From: Bretschneidera sinensis
Taxonomy: Eukaryota; Streptophyta; Magnoliopsida; Brassicales; Akaniaceae
Assembly (NCBI GenBank): GCA_023935145.1
Contig: CM043699.1
Coordinates: forward strand, 110,324,036 to 110,388,035
Direction of reading: 5' to 3'
DNA length: 64,000 nt
Shown: in pieces, positions 12,056 to 23,701 of the stretch
Layout of the letters: each line of letters begins with the position of its first letter
Position numbering within the stretch: the first letter of the stretch is position 1
Program-made: the position numbers and the translations under genes
Notes under the pieces: model-generated
Database searches by the model: none
Seen by the model: the letters and a program-made list of their open reading frames with translations, nothing else
What the model was told of the DNA's origin: nothing

Positions 12056-13493
12056 GTCTTCCTGGATTAGGTAGTGTTTGGGCTGGAAGTTCACCCTGCT
12101 TTCTTCTACTTAGCTCCTTAGCCAATTGCCCCACTGGTATTTCCAGTCTCTAAATAGCTTGCTCATGCTTTACAGTTGTTTGTCTTTGCTCAGTCCAAAA
12201 TTATCCTTCATCTGCCATAAATTGATCTTGTGAAATCATCAATTATTGTTGTTGAGTTGCCAATTGCCTTACAATACTCTCTAGGTCATTATTCTTTGAC
12301 TCCTAAACTGGTTGGGCTGCTTGTTAGGAGTTCCTTTGCTGCCCTTGAAGGTTCAGGGCATTCTGATTTTTATCCCATGAGAAGTTGGGGTGGTTTCACC
12401 ACCCTGGATTGTAGGTATTGGAGTATGGATTATTTTTGGGAGGATAATTGTTCAGTCCCACACAGTTTGCTTGCTCTTAATCTACAGATGAATACAAAGG
12501 GCAAGTCTCAGTAGTGTGATCGAAATGAGAACATATAGCTTATACCTGGAGTTGTGTGGCTGGTGGACTAGGTGGGATGTTCTGAGCAGTCATGGCTTTT
12601 ACGATCATATCTAACTTTCTTTCCACAACAACTATCTTATTTGGAGATCCACCATTTAAGTTCACTTCATACATGCCCTTGCTTTTTACTCATTGTCTCC
12701 CTCTAGATGAGAATTGTTGGGTATGCTCATTTAATGTCTCAAAAAGCTCCATGGCTTCTTCACTGCTCTTTTCCATCAGCATATATCCACAACCTGAATC
12801 AACAATACCTTTATTCATGTCATTTAGACCTTCATAAAAAACTTTTACCAGCTCATCTTGAGGTAGGTTGTGATGTGGACACTCGAGAAGCAGCTCATTG
12901 AAGTGTCCCCATGCTTTAAAAAAAATGTCTCCATCTCTCTGTTGAAAAGATTGAATCTCCTTCCTCATCTGTCTTATCTTTTGTGCTGGGAAAAACTTCT
13001 TTAAGAACTTACTGGATAACTCTTCCCAAGTATGGATAGAAACTACAAGCAATGAATTATACCACAACTTAGCATTATCTTTCAATGAAAAAGGAAAAAG
13101 AATTAACCTGATTCCCTCTTGATCTAGGCCCCTGATGTGCTGGAACTTGCAGAGATCAAAGAATTCCCGAAAATGCAAGTGTGGATCCTCAGTAGCTGTA
13201 CCCCTGAAGTGAGTCAAAGCATTGAGTATCTGCGGGGATATGTAGTAATTGCCTTTTGCCTCCGATTGATAGGCAATGCATGAGGGCTGGTTTAGGTTCT
13301 GTGGGATAAAGGATTGTTTCATGGGTCTTCGCTCTGGTGCCAGTTGGTTGACAAGGTGTTCCGCCAACGGTGCCTCTCCCTTGAATTCTTCTTCTTCCTC
13401 CTTAACGTTGTCTCTAGGCTTTTGTTGAATGGTCTGCTCAATCTCTGTAGCGAGTGGAAAGATGGTTGGATTCTTGGATCGAAGCCCTTGCAT
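12056..13493 (-). pseudogene. Element B gag
   Basis: The main frame 12690-13493 starts MQGLRSKNPTIFPLATEIEQ and contains SPQILNALTHFRG, a DPHLHFREF segment, and HTWEELSSKFLKKFFPAQK followed by IQSFQQRDGDIFFKAW (retrotransposon gag domain). It ends ELFETLNEHTQQFSSRGRQ. The rest (12060-12690) is out of frame but keeps the NPGW-like and Q-rich segments. The 804-bp N-terminal frame is open, so the decay is concentrated downstream. Element A begins immediately below 12056. Confidence 0.85.
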
Positions 13494-13750
13494 GAATCAA
13501 CTAAAGCTCTTCAGTGCAGCAATTTCAGTACTGCTGTTCGAGTAGTTTCTGGAATTGCGCTCGATCGCTCCAAGTTGGGCGCTCGATCGCTATAAGCCGG
13601 CGCTCGATCGCAATACCAGGAACTACTCTGCAATAGACTTGAAGCAAAAATAGAAAAACAAAAAGAAGAAAAAATTAGATTTTTGGTAAAAAAATAAAAT
13701 ATAACAGAATAATAAAACTAACGACAATAATTCTAAGCAAAATTTAACGC

Positions 13751-13770
13751 AATCCCCAGCAACGGCACCA
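13751..13770 (-). promoter_or_regulatory. Element B primer-binding site (tRNA-Asp type)
   Basis: On minus, TGGTGCCGTTGCTGGGGATT lies 6 nt from the LTR edge at 13777. It differs from the tRNA-Asp complement at two positions. Confidence 0.83.
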
Positions 13771-13776
13771 AAAACT

Positions 13777-15095
13777 TGTTGTGCAAATATCTACCTAAAT
13801 TAATAAGCAAATAATTGAACGTTTTATTTGCAAGTGCACAAGGTCAAAATAGTAATATAGTGTGCAAGTGCGAGATCATTCCCACAGGAATTGGTAAATT
13901 TTGCTTTAAAATTAAATCTGCAATATAAAACGAGAGAAAGAAAAAGTAAGTTTGATTCGATAATGATAAAAGTGTAGGGATTTGATAACCACCACTAATC
14001 ATGCTTTCACAATATAACAATATGCGTATGCTTTAATCACATTATGAATACCTAATGTTGCCAACCTAAGGGCATGGTATATACTCCTTAAGCTATTGAT
14101 TTCCATAAGCAATGAGTTAGGCATGGTGTATACTCTAACTCTTTTCTTTCTTAAAGGATTTAGCATGGGTGTATACTAAATTGTTCTTTAAGGAAGCATA
14201 ATATTTGTGGAAATCGAAAAATATGCGAGGCCTAGGGCACGGTATATACCCCTGGTTTTTCCATGTTGATTAACCCAAGAACCCGGCGTTGATTTCTTTT
14301 GTTACTATTATTAAACCCAAGACTCGGCCATCCAAATTTATTTAATTAACTAGTCCATACCACATGCATATGTTGATCAGGCAAACACATATGAGGAAAT
14401 CAAGAAAACAGGAATTAATCAAATTAAGCATCATAATATAACTATCACAAAGGCAACAATATTGAATTATTAAGTACCATAATCAGGGCTTCAATCAAGC
14501 GCTACTAGAAAATTTAGTTACACATGAGTTTGATGTTAAACATCTTCATAAAGTAAAATAGAAGGAAAACAATAAACCTAAAAAAGCTTCCTTAAAGAGC
14601 CGTTAATTCTTCTCCAATATCTCCCCTCTATTTCTGTGTTTACAGTCCTATTTATAGAGTTTAAGTAACCCTAGAAACATCTAAAAACCAAGAACTCGTA
14701 AAATAAAACCCTAAGTTTATTTCCAAAATAAGACCGACCGCCATACTGTTTGCTGATGCGCGAATACACTCAATCGTAGTATGGTGTGCTCGATCGCACT
14801 GCCATCGATCCTTCTTCTTGCGCGCGCGAGTGCAGGTGCACTCGATCCTTGGTTTAGGTGCTTGAGCACTGTTGCGCTCGATCGCAGGTCTCCTACGCTC
14901 GATCGCTCTAACAGACTCCAGCTTTCCCAGATTTTCTCTTTAAGCTTGACAATTCCAAAATGCTTCCTTTTCTCCATAAACCTAGAAAAACACAGAAAAC
15001 ATAAAAAGAAAATAAAATAGAATGAAATAACACAAACTAATAGCTTAACAAATATAAATTAAGGGGATTAAATATGAATATTTAAGCACTTATCA
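13777..15095 (-). repeat. Element B 5' LTR
   Basis: Starts TGTTGTGCAAAT and ends GCACTTATCA, about 1,319 bp. It is homologous to but clearly diverged from the LTRs of A. CGATCG-motif patches lie at about 14772-14910, and another lies in the leader at 13558-13610. The adjacent unique DNA starts TACTT. Confidence 0.9.
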
Positions 15096-17030
15096 TACTT
15101 CTTTGCCTTTAGTACGTTATCCAACCAAACCTAAGGATTATACCATTTAGTATAACAATCTAAGAAGTATGTATGAATTATCTTTATCAAGTAGTTACAA
15201 GAAATAATCAAAACAATACTATAGCATAAGCTTCCTCTTATTTGTCTACTTTTCCTTTTTTTTTTCTTTAATTTCCTATCAAATTTGAAGTTCATATTTC
15301 ATGACAATGATATTTCATTTACTCAATAACTCTTTCAGTTCAAAGAAACCATACCAATCAAATAATCTTAATGTCACCAAGATTTTAAACTCATAAATTT
15401 AACACTTTTTGTGCACTTAGATTAATTCACATAAACTTCAAAAGACCTATATAAAAGAATTCTTCCCAAAATTTAGTTTTCTCACTAAAAATCCTTCTAA
15501 CTTAAGGACTTCCTTTAGTTCAAACAATTATTAAACTTCAAACCCAACTTACATATCTAAAACTACTCCAAAACACAAGTTTTAATCTCCTTCATGCTAT
15601 ACTTTAAGAGTTGTTCATAGTTCCACCATAAATTCACATTCTAACTTCAATAAATTATAAATCCATCAAACTTTATACTTCTATAGATTTAAACTTATTC
15701 TTTTAACAATACTTAACACAAACTCTTATTATTTCAATCCAAAGTTTAAGATTTATCAAAACCCTCATCAACAACGACAACAACATATACCCATTTCTTA
15801 TAACTCCAAAACTAATCAATTTAAACTTAAATAATCTCAAACAAAGTCCAAGAATCAACTTTAGTCAGTCTAATTTAACTTAGAAAAGGCTAGAAATAAA
15901 ATATACCTCAAATTCTTGTCGAAAATGCCAAGAAATTAAAGAGGAAAATCATCCCCTGTTTGGCATGTGGGGCCCACAAGCTGCCTTTCGCCACTCATGG
16001 TGCTTACCTCTAGCATTGTCTTTTTCCTCTAGCTTCCAGTAGATGGTTTATGAAGTTTGGGGGCATTTGGAAAAAAGATGTAAGTTTTAGAGCTAAGTCA
16101 AAGTAGGAAAGAAATAGGTTTCTCTAAAAAAAATTTATGTTTTACTTTCCTTCTCTCTCGCTGCCCGAGCTCTCCAAAGAAGAAAGGAAAAATTGCTTGA
16201 ACCTTCTAGGCTTTTAGCATTTTATAATCCCCACTTACCTTATCTTATTTTTACACTTTTACCCTTCATTCCTTTCTTTAATTTAATTGCAAGCCTTTCC
16301 TTAGCTTTTACAACTTTTTATGTTAAAAACCCAAACTATTCCTACTAATAATTCTTTTACAAGAATGTCTTTACCAAGTACTTCAATTTTCTTTATGTTT
16401 AAATTACCCCTCGATCAGTAAGTATTACACACGTATAACATCGAACTAAATTTTAATTTAGTTCAACCAAAAATATATGTAGATTAAAATTTAAGGTCGG
16501 GCTCTACAATCCCACTCAGACTTAACTTCTCCACTTTTCTTATCTCTCTTATCTTTAACCGATGTTGATTTTCTCTGCTCCTCTTTATCGTTTCCACATT
16601 TTTAATTGTTCTTATTTCTTTTTGGTGATTCTAATCGGATTGTTCTTCTCTTGGAGTTTCTTTGCAAGTTCAGTTTTCTAATGGAGAATATGTGACAATT
16701 ATGCTTAGCATGCTTATAAGTAAGAAGATAATTATTAGCATATTATTTTATCACATAAAAAAGCAGATAAACATATGCTATGCATGTGTTGAGATGCAAG
16801 TCCCTATAATGGGATACTAAAATCTTTTTTTACTGTAATAAGGTTATTTGTTATCTTATTTTTTAAAATAAGTTAGGTAAGCCATGCGAGCTCCACATAG
16901 GTGCCATGTCACTTTTTTTTACATGGTTGACTTTTTTTTTTCTAAGACAAAAGTATTCACTAGGTAGAAATTAGAAAATCAATGCAAAAAAAAAAAAAAA
17001 AAAAAGCAAACTCGTATTTCTCATTTGTAT
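15096..17030. other. AT-rich intergenic DNA, no gene seen
   Basis: Low-complexity AT-rich sequence without a supported reading frame. A poly(A) tract lies at about 16986-17004. A patch near 16440-16510 ending in GGTCGGGCTCTACAAT could be part of an old LTR, but no matching partner or primer site was found. Confidence 0.55.
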
Positions 17031-17039
17031 TTTTGCATA

Positions 17040-17890
17040 TTGTCAATTGCTTCTACGAAAGACTACTCAAGATACATGAAATGTTATACGGATATCTGGA
17101 ATGTACGAAGAGGTATCTGATCAACAACTAAATATGTCTAAGTTATCTATGTTCTTTAGTCTCAATGTTAGCAATGATAAGAAATTATTGATGCGTAACA
17201 TTTTAGGTATTAACTAGTCTCAAGGACATGATAAGTATTAGGGTCTCCCAGTTATTGTTGGTCGTTAAAAAAAAAACAAATTTTCTAGTTTATAAAGAAG
17301 TGAGTATAGAAGAAAAATCATGGTCAGAATGAAAAGTTTCTTTCCAAAGCTAGGTAAGAAGTGCTGATTAATTTTATAGCACAAACAATTCCTACATATG
17401 CTATATATGAGTTATTTTAAACTTCCCTAGTCCCTCTATAATGAGCTTGTTTCTATCGTCTATTGATTTTGATGGGCTTATGGGAGGAAAATAGCTTGGG
17501 TTAGTTGGAAGGAGTTGTGCATGCCAAAGAACTAAGGTAGATTAAGGTTTAGGGATATTCATTTCTTTAATGTGGCAATGCTGGGCAAAAAATTTTAGAG
17601 ATTGGTATGCTTTATTAAGTCTTTTGTGTATAGAGTACTTAAGGCTTTGTATTTCTCTAATAATTCTCTCTTCAAAGCACCTCTTAGTAAAAATTCTTCC
17701 TTTACTTGGCATATAATTTGAAGGGAGAGAAGTGTGATGGAAAAGGGGACTTGATGGCGGGTGGGGGAATGGTATGTCTATTTCAATTTGGAAAAATAAA
17801 TGGCTCCCCACTCCAAAGACTTATAAGGTGGTCTCCTGTAAAACCTCGCACCAAATCTTCGGGATGTCTTGGTTATTTCATATGCGTTTT
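17040..17890 (+). pseudogene. L1-type LINE reverse transcriptase fragment
   Basis: Despite many stops and at least one frameshift, the plus strand reads like the C-terminal RT of plant L1 LINEs. In order: YEEVSDQQLNMSKLSMFFS near 17110, KY-GLPVIVGR near 17235, EKFLSKAR near 17330, and AQTIPTYAIYELF near 17380. Then IAWVSWKELCMPKN near 17500, RFRDIHFFNVAMLGK near 17560, SLFKAPLSKNSSFTWHIIW near 17690 and MSISIWKNKWLP near 17790. The 3' half resumes at about 19555, so this copy was split by later insertions. Confidence 0.8.
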
Positions 17891-18409
17891 AGAAAAAGAG
17901 CCTAAGCCTAACCCATTGTAAGCCTAAATTATTTTATTTAATGAGTTGAATCCCTAGAATCATGAAAAGACCAATAACATAACCCTAGCTAACTTTGAGC
18001 ATATAAATACTTTTTTTCCTTTTGTTTTTTATTTCTTTGTTCTTCCACCCAAACATAAGATTACAAAATGCATTAACCAATTCAATGGGGTACCTTAGAA
18101 AAATTGAATAAGATCAAGTAGCAAAGAATTTGATTTAAGGAAGCTGATTGCTAAACGGGGCCTAAAAACCCTTTCCTTGGAGAACACAAGAAGAAGACTT
18201 GAACCCCGTGAAGTGGAAGTCTAGCTCTTTGTGATGCCACAATCGACAACCACATTTTTTTGCTCCCATCACCATGACCCACGATAGTGTCACCAGGATT
18301 TGGATCGTGAACCCACGATTCAAGCAAGCTGAAAGCTACTACCTTCTTTCATAAACTTGATAAATCCATAAGCTTTGTTTTGTATCAAATGCAAGGGATT
18401 TGTCACGCC
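17891..18409. other. Unassigned intergenic DNA between LINE fragment and TRIM array
   Basis: No gene, LTR edge or repeat pair recognised. It separates the LINE halves and may have arrived with the TRIM array. Confidence 0.4.
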
Positions 18410-18883
18410 CTCACTTCGTGAGTCAAAAGAATATCCTTTGATTCACGGAGTTGGGATGTAACAAAATGGTATCAGAGCCTACATCAGTCGAAAATGTGGA
18501 GCCATTGGGATAGAATATGCATCCTGATGCCCGATTACCTTCAGCTCGACGAGAAAGTGTAACACTGAGGACAATGGTAGCAACATGGTGGGCATATGAG
18601 CCCTCGAAATCCCACATCGCTTAGTGATGTATGTGTTGTGTGCTATATATTTGTGACCCTCATAGTGCTCAATTAGATATCTTTTTGAGTCATGGAGTAG
18701 GGGTATGACTAATGGTATTAGCACCAACAAAAAATATGGGGCCACTTGGGACAGACTGTGCATCACAATGCTTGATTACCCTCGGTTCAGCAAGGGAGTA
18801 TAGCACCGATAACAGTGGCAGTAGCATGGTAGGCTTATGAGCCCCCGGAATCCCACATTGTCTAGTGATACATGTATTGTGTG

Positions 18884-18937
<54 letters not shown>

Positions 18938-19520
18938 CTCCTTAATCAGATATGCTTTTGAGTCATAGAGCAAGGTGTGATAGAATAGTCCTTTTGAGTC
19001 ACAAAGTAGGGGCGTAACATAATGGTATCAGAGTTGACTCAAGACCACTACAATGTGGAGGTGTGGTATTTGGGCCGATGATGAGCTTATCGTGGTATTG
19101 GGCTCCCAATGGGCCGAAACTATTAGTCTAATTTGTGATTTATGTGATTTTGGCTCCCTATCCCACATTGATAGTGCAATAAGAAGATCTTACTATATAT
19201 ATAAGGCCCTATGATCCCAAAAATAACTTGAGTTAGCACTTTTGGGATTTTTTTGTGATATGAAAAAATGGTATCAAAGCTTGCACTAGTAAAAAATGTG
19301 GGGCCACCTGGGATAGACTGTGCATCCTGGTGCTCGATTACCCTCAATCCGGATAGGGAATGTAACACTGAGGACAGTGGCAACAACGCGGTGGGTCTAT
19401 AAGCCTCCAATATCCCACATCGCCGGGTGATGTATGTTCTATGAGCTATATATGTGTGATTCTCATAGTGCTAACTTGGATATCCTTTTAAGTCACAGTG
19501 TGGGGGTGTAACATATCCCC
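18410..19520 (+). repeat. TRIM-like tandem array with four initiator-tRNA-Met primer sites
   Basis: TGGTATCAGAGC or decayed versions occur at 18467, 18713, 19023 and 19269, spaced 246, 310 and 246 bp. Each is preceded by an LTR-like end (GATGTAACA or GTAACATAA) and followed by AATGTGGGGCCA-type internal sequence. A TCCCACAT-type LTR start follows at about 18609, 18851, 19161 and 19411. This is the LTR-internal-LTR-internal pattern of multimeric terminal-repeat retrotransposons in miniature. There is no coding capacity. One unit has gained a long TA microsatellite. Confidence 0.75.
18885..18931. repeat. (TA)n microsatellite inside the TRIM array
   Basis: An uninterrupted TA run of about 46 bp inside one LTR-like unit. 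The neighbouring units have only a short TATATAT at the same place, so it expanded after the array formed. Confidence 0.9.
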
Positions 19521-19554
19521 TCTTGTTACAATTCCTAATGTAGTGATGGTGAGT

Positions 19555-20756
19555 GATACTATTGACCTAGTGGTGAAGGCATGGAAATCATTTATAGTTT
19601 GGGAGGTTTTCCTTCCTCATGTGGCCAATTTGATCCTTCACCTCCCTTTCAATGGCTAGCAGGATGTATTGGTCTCGAATCATACGAGCTCAGCACAGTA
19701 TTCGGTGAGGTGTACCTACCACATGTTAATAGAGGAGATGCGACATGAATCTATAATTGAGAGTGGTTCCTCGTCTACCCTGCCTGTTATGGTGTGGGAC
19801 TTCATTTGAAAGTTAGAAGTTCCCAACAAAATTAAGTATCTTCTTTGGCGAGTGTATAGACATCGCCTTCCTACCAAAGAAAAATTTTGGCACCGAAAAG
19901 TGGTATCTAGCGCTACTTGCAGTTTTTGCAATGAAGAAATAGAATATGTAGTCCATATTTTCTTATCTTGTGATTGGACTTGAGAATTATGGAATTTAAC
20001 ACCTTTAGCCGAAGTGGTTTCTAAACTACGTCTACAATCCATCTATGATATTATGCTTGATTTGCTTAAGCGAATGGACTTTAGTGACTGTACTTTAATT
20101 GCAATGGTCTTGTGAATGATTTGGCAGAACTAAAATGTCATTGTTCATGGTGAGCAAGGATTAAGGGCCATGGAGGTGGTGGACTATGTCAAGAGTTATA
20201 TCGTCGATATTCCTACACTATGCTTGAGGGAGATCCGCCTGAAGGCTTTTCGTCCAGTTGCTTGTTTGATCTCTCCTCAATGGCTTTTTCAAGGTGATTG
20301 TTAATAGCGTTGTTTTCAGGACTTGCATTAGATAGGGATTAACATTGTCATTAGATATGAAAGTAATCAAGTTATTGTCTTTATGGTTCAGAGGCGAGCT
20401 GGATTTCTTGAGGTTGCAATGATTGAATCGATGGTAGTTTTTTAGGGTTTGGATCTAGCTAGGAATGTTGGTATTTCTTAGTTATATATCGAGTTTGACT
20501 CTAATATTGTGATTTTGGCTTTAAACTCTTGTCATATTTGTCTTTTTAGTTTTGGCTATCTTATTGAGGAAGCCAAGACGATTATGGCTTTCTATTGTTG
20601 GGTTAGATAGTTATGTTCGTAGATATGTAAATTCTATGTCTCTTGTGCTAGCTAGGGGAGCTATGTCCTTTTCTGAAGTGTATTTGCGTGAAGGAAACTC
20701 CATCTTTTGTTACTCTTTTAATCCTTCATGATATTTTCTTTTCATAAAAAAATTCG
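19555..20756 (+). pseudogene. L1-type LINE 3' half: zinc-binding RT tail and RNase H
   Basis: The plus strand reads FLPHVANLILHLPF near 19610, then LEVPNKIKYLLWRVYRHRLP near 19820 and CSFCNEEIEYVVHIFLSCDW near 19920, the zf-RVT module of plant LINEs. A decayed RNase H follows at about 20330-20620 (ESNQVIVFMVQRRAGFLEVA, then DLARNVGIS and EFDSNIVILALNSC). It ends in a short A-rich tail (about 20745-20752). Several stops are present. Together with 17040-17890 it is one disrupted LINE on plus. Element D inserted directly behind its tail. Confidence 0.8.
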
Positions 20757-20761
20757 CGAAC

Positions 20762-21823
20762 TGATGAGTCTTAAATATTGCATATTTAAGACCCTTAACT
20801 TATATTTGTTATGCTCTTAGTTAGTAGTATTTCACTTTATTTTATGTTTTTTTTTTGTGTTTTGTGTATTTTTATAGGTTTGTGGAGAAAATGAAGCATT
20901 TCAGGAGATGTGAAGCTTCAGGAGCAATAGTGATCGATCGCACTATGCTGCGATCGAGTGCATGGTCAACAATCCCACATCGAAATGTTTGTAGTACAGT
21001 GCACCTGCGATCGAGCGCACCAGACATGCAATCGAGTGCACATGCGATCGTGCACACGAGATATATTATCGATCGCACCTGCAATCGATCGCATCATTCT
21101 GCGATCGAGCGCACTCGGGCAGTATCCCACATTGAATTTGCAACCCATGCTACTCCGGGACTCCCCCTATATAAACACCATCTGACCTCATCATTCAGTG
21201 TGTACAATTCCTGGGCCACTTTGGTGTTAACCGGTGGACGTCTGCTAGCATTCTGGTGGATCCCGAAGGCTTTGCTACCACGAGGGGAAGTGCTGCCCAT
21301 CAGCAAGTGGAATTTCTCCCATGTAAAGTTATTTATTTCTTTTTATTTAGTTGTTTTAGTTTAATGTTTAGCACTTTTATTATGAATTGTAGTTTCATAG
21401 TTATGAGTGGCTAAAATCTTCAGCTAAGGTTGAAGATGAAGCCTCGCCTTTGTTTGGCATAGTAGTTTAGATTTGCTTGTACAAATCTGACATTTTTTAG
21501 TATAAATGTTCTGTCAATTATTTGAGTAGAATCTTATGATTGATTGAGTTTAAGTTGTTCTGTTGGATATTCCTTGTGTTTCATCTGATGGATACATCGA
21601 ATTGTTTTCGATTAAATTGGATTTCATTTGTGATTTGTTAAGAGTGGATACATTGGATGCTTTTGGTTTAATTGGGATATTCTTTGTCTTTTGTCTTATA
21701 GTTGGATTCATGGAATGTTTTGATAGGCTATTTTTTTTAGGACATATATGCTTAACTTTGGTGGAGTGGATTCGGAAACCTTAGTATTTTTATTATTAGT
21801 TTAGTTTTAATTTGTTTTCCAAA
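20762..21823 (+). repeat. Element D 5' LTR, truncated
   Basis: Homologous to the first about 1,060 bp of the LTR at 29068-30286. The last about 160 bp and the primer site are missing. At 21824 it joins LTR sequence in the opposite orientation. Its CGATCG-motif patch (20931-21112) is about 45 bp longer than in the 3' LTR. Confidence 0.87.
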
Positions 21824-22217
21824 CTAACTTTATCTTAACCTAGTTCCGAATTTTGAATGATATTTTGGAAAACAAATTAAAACTAAACTAATAATTAAAA
21901 CACTAAGGTTTCCAAATCCACCCCACCGAAGTTAAGCATATATGTTCTAAAAATATAGCCTATCAAAACATTCCATGAATACAACTATAAGACAAAAAAA
22001 ACAAAGAATATCTCAACTAAACCAAAAGCATCCAATGTATCCGCTCTCAACAAATCACAAAGGAAATCCAATTTAATCGAAAAGCATTCAATGTATCCGT
22101 CAGATGAAACACAAGGAATATCCAACAGACAATTTAAACTCAATCAATTATAAGATTAACTCAAATAATTGACAGAACATTTATATTAAAAATTGTCAGA
22201 TTTGTACAAGCAAATCT
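21470..22217. repeat. Long inverted repeat, two 354-bp arms
   Basis: The left arm 21470-21823 and right arm 21864-22217 are near-perfect reverse complements, separated by a 40-bp spacer (21824-21863). The left arm belongs to D's LTR in plus orientation. The right arm plus spacer is the same LTR region in minus orientation, belonging to element C. The structure arose by joining two inverted LTRs within them. Confidence 0.9.
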
Positions 22218-23620
22218 TCGTTCTTATTCTTTACTACTGTTAATCCAGCTCGCTTGGGCATGACATGAATGGGGCTCACCCACTTGCTATCAGAGATGGG
22301 ATAAATGATCCCTGCATCTAACAGCTTAATAACTTCTGCCCTCACAACCTCTTGCATAGTAGGTTTGACCCTTCTTTGTGGCTCCCTCGATGGCTTAGCA
22401 TCTTCCTCCAAATGTATCATGTGCATCACCACCGAGGGGCTGATTCCCTTAATATCCTCAATGGTCCAGCCGATAGCTTCCTTGTGCTCTCTTAAAACAT
22501 CTAATAATTTCTCCTCTTGAGCCTCACCCAAATCTGAAGCTATTATCACAGGCAAACAATATGTTGGACCCAGGAACTTATACTTAAGATTATCCGGTAA
22601 AGGCTTAAGTTCATTCTTTTGAGGTTCTGGTGCTGTCTCTTCCTCCTCATTGCTTTCTTGAGGATCAGACTCCAAAATGGCATTTACTTCCTCGAGTAAC
22701 TTATCTAAGCCCAAGTCCTCTCCAAAGTGAGCAAAGCATGCCTCCAGGGGATCCTCAATGCTTGATTCATTCACAGTATCCTCAAGAATCTCCTCTATCA
22801 AGCATACATCTCTCACTTCATCATATTCCAGTGGTTGCCTAGTGATATCAAAAATGTTCAACTCCACTATCATATTTTCGAATAAGATCTTCATCACCCC
22901 TGTCCTACAGTTGATTAGGGCGGTAGTCGTGGCTAAGAATGGTCGCCCTAGAATCACCGGTATTTGAATCTCTACATTCTGAACCAGCTCTGTGTCAAGC
23001 ACAATAAAATCCATGGGGAAATAGAACTTATCTACTTTTATCAAAACATCCTCAACTATCCCCCGTGGTCTTTTCACTGACCTGTCAGCCAATTGAAGTG
23101 TCGTGGATGTGGGCTTCAATTCTCCTAACCCCAACTGCACATAGACTGAGTAGGGTAGAAGATTCACACTCGCCCCTAGATCCAAAAGGGCCCTTTCAAT
23201 ATGGCTGACTTCTATCGTGCAAGAAAAGGTAGGACACCCCGGGTCCTTATACTTGATGGGTAGCTTGCACTGCAGGATTAAGCTGACCTGCTCGGTCAAA
23301 AATGCCTTCTTTGGGACATTCGTCCTTCTCTTGATAGTGACTAAGTCCTTTAAAAACTTGGCATATGATGGCACTTGATGGATGGCATCCAAAAATGGGA
23401 TATTGATTTGGACTTGCTTGAATACCTCCAGGATTTCCTCATACTTCCCTCCTTTCTTCGGCGTCTGTAGTCTCTCGGGGTAAGGCGCTCTAGGTACAAA
23501 TGACCTGGGAGGGTCATTCTCAGTAGATGTGACTGTAGATGGCTCAGCATCTCTCTTCTCTGTGTTGCCACTCCCTTGCCCTTGCTGCATAGCAGGGCTC
23601 TCTTCCACTCGATTGTCCAC
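22218..23620 (-). pseudogene. Element C protease and N-terminal RT, truncated
   Basis: In frame with gag above. The linker PRSFVPRAPYPERLQTPKK leads to the protease active site ALLDLGASVNLLPYSVYVQ near 23160, then VILGRPFLATTTALINCRTG near 22930. An acidic spacer follows (NESSIEDPLEACFAHFGEDL near 22740), then RT begins with LLDAGIIYPISDSKWVSPIH near 22290. At VVKNKNE the frame passes into LTR sequence (DLLVQI) and stops. The open frame is 474 codons with no internal stop, unusually clean for this region. Confidence 0.88.
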
Positions 23621-23701
23621 TTATCTCCCAGACCTCAGTGTGACAATCGACTATACTTATTCCTCCTCGTGCGTAGGAGTTGATGAACTCTCAACCATAA
23701 A

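Larger units (their letters stand above)
828..15095 (-). mobile_element. Athila-type Ty3/gypsy retrotransposon B (host of nested element A)
   Basis: Minus-strand element in the order 5' LTR (13777-15095), tRNA-Asp-type primer site (13751-13770), gag (about 12060-13493), then protease, RT, RNase H and integrase (4836 down to 928). Element A (4949-12055) interrupts it between gag and protease. The protease active site reads DLGAGVN, and gag has the NPGW-NHPN-W signature of Athila-type elements. The left end is unresolved. Three frameshifts and several stops show it is dead. The DNA right of the 5' LTR begins TACTT, which would be its target duplication if the left end were in view. Confidence 0.85.

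Noticed and set aside
18410..19520. Possible CRISPR-like spaced repeats
   Set aside because: Units are long, LTR-like and carry tRNA primer sites. The host is a plant nuclear genome.
20855..21364. 169-codon frame on + in the D 5' LTR
   Set aside because: Composed of LTR and CGATCG-motif sequence. The 3' LTR does not keep the same frame and there is no known domain.
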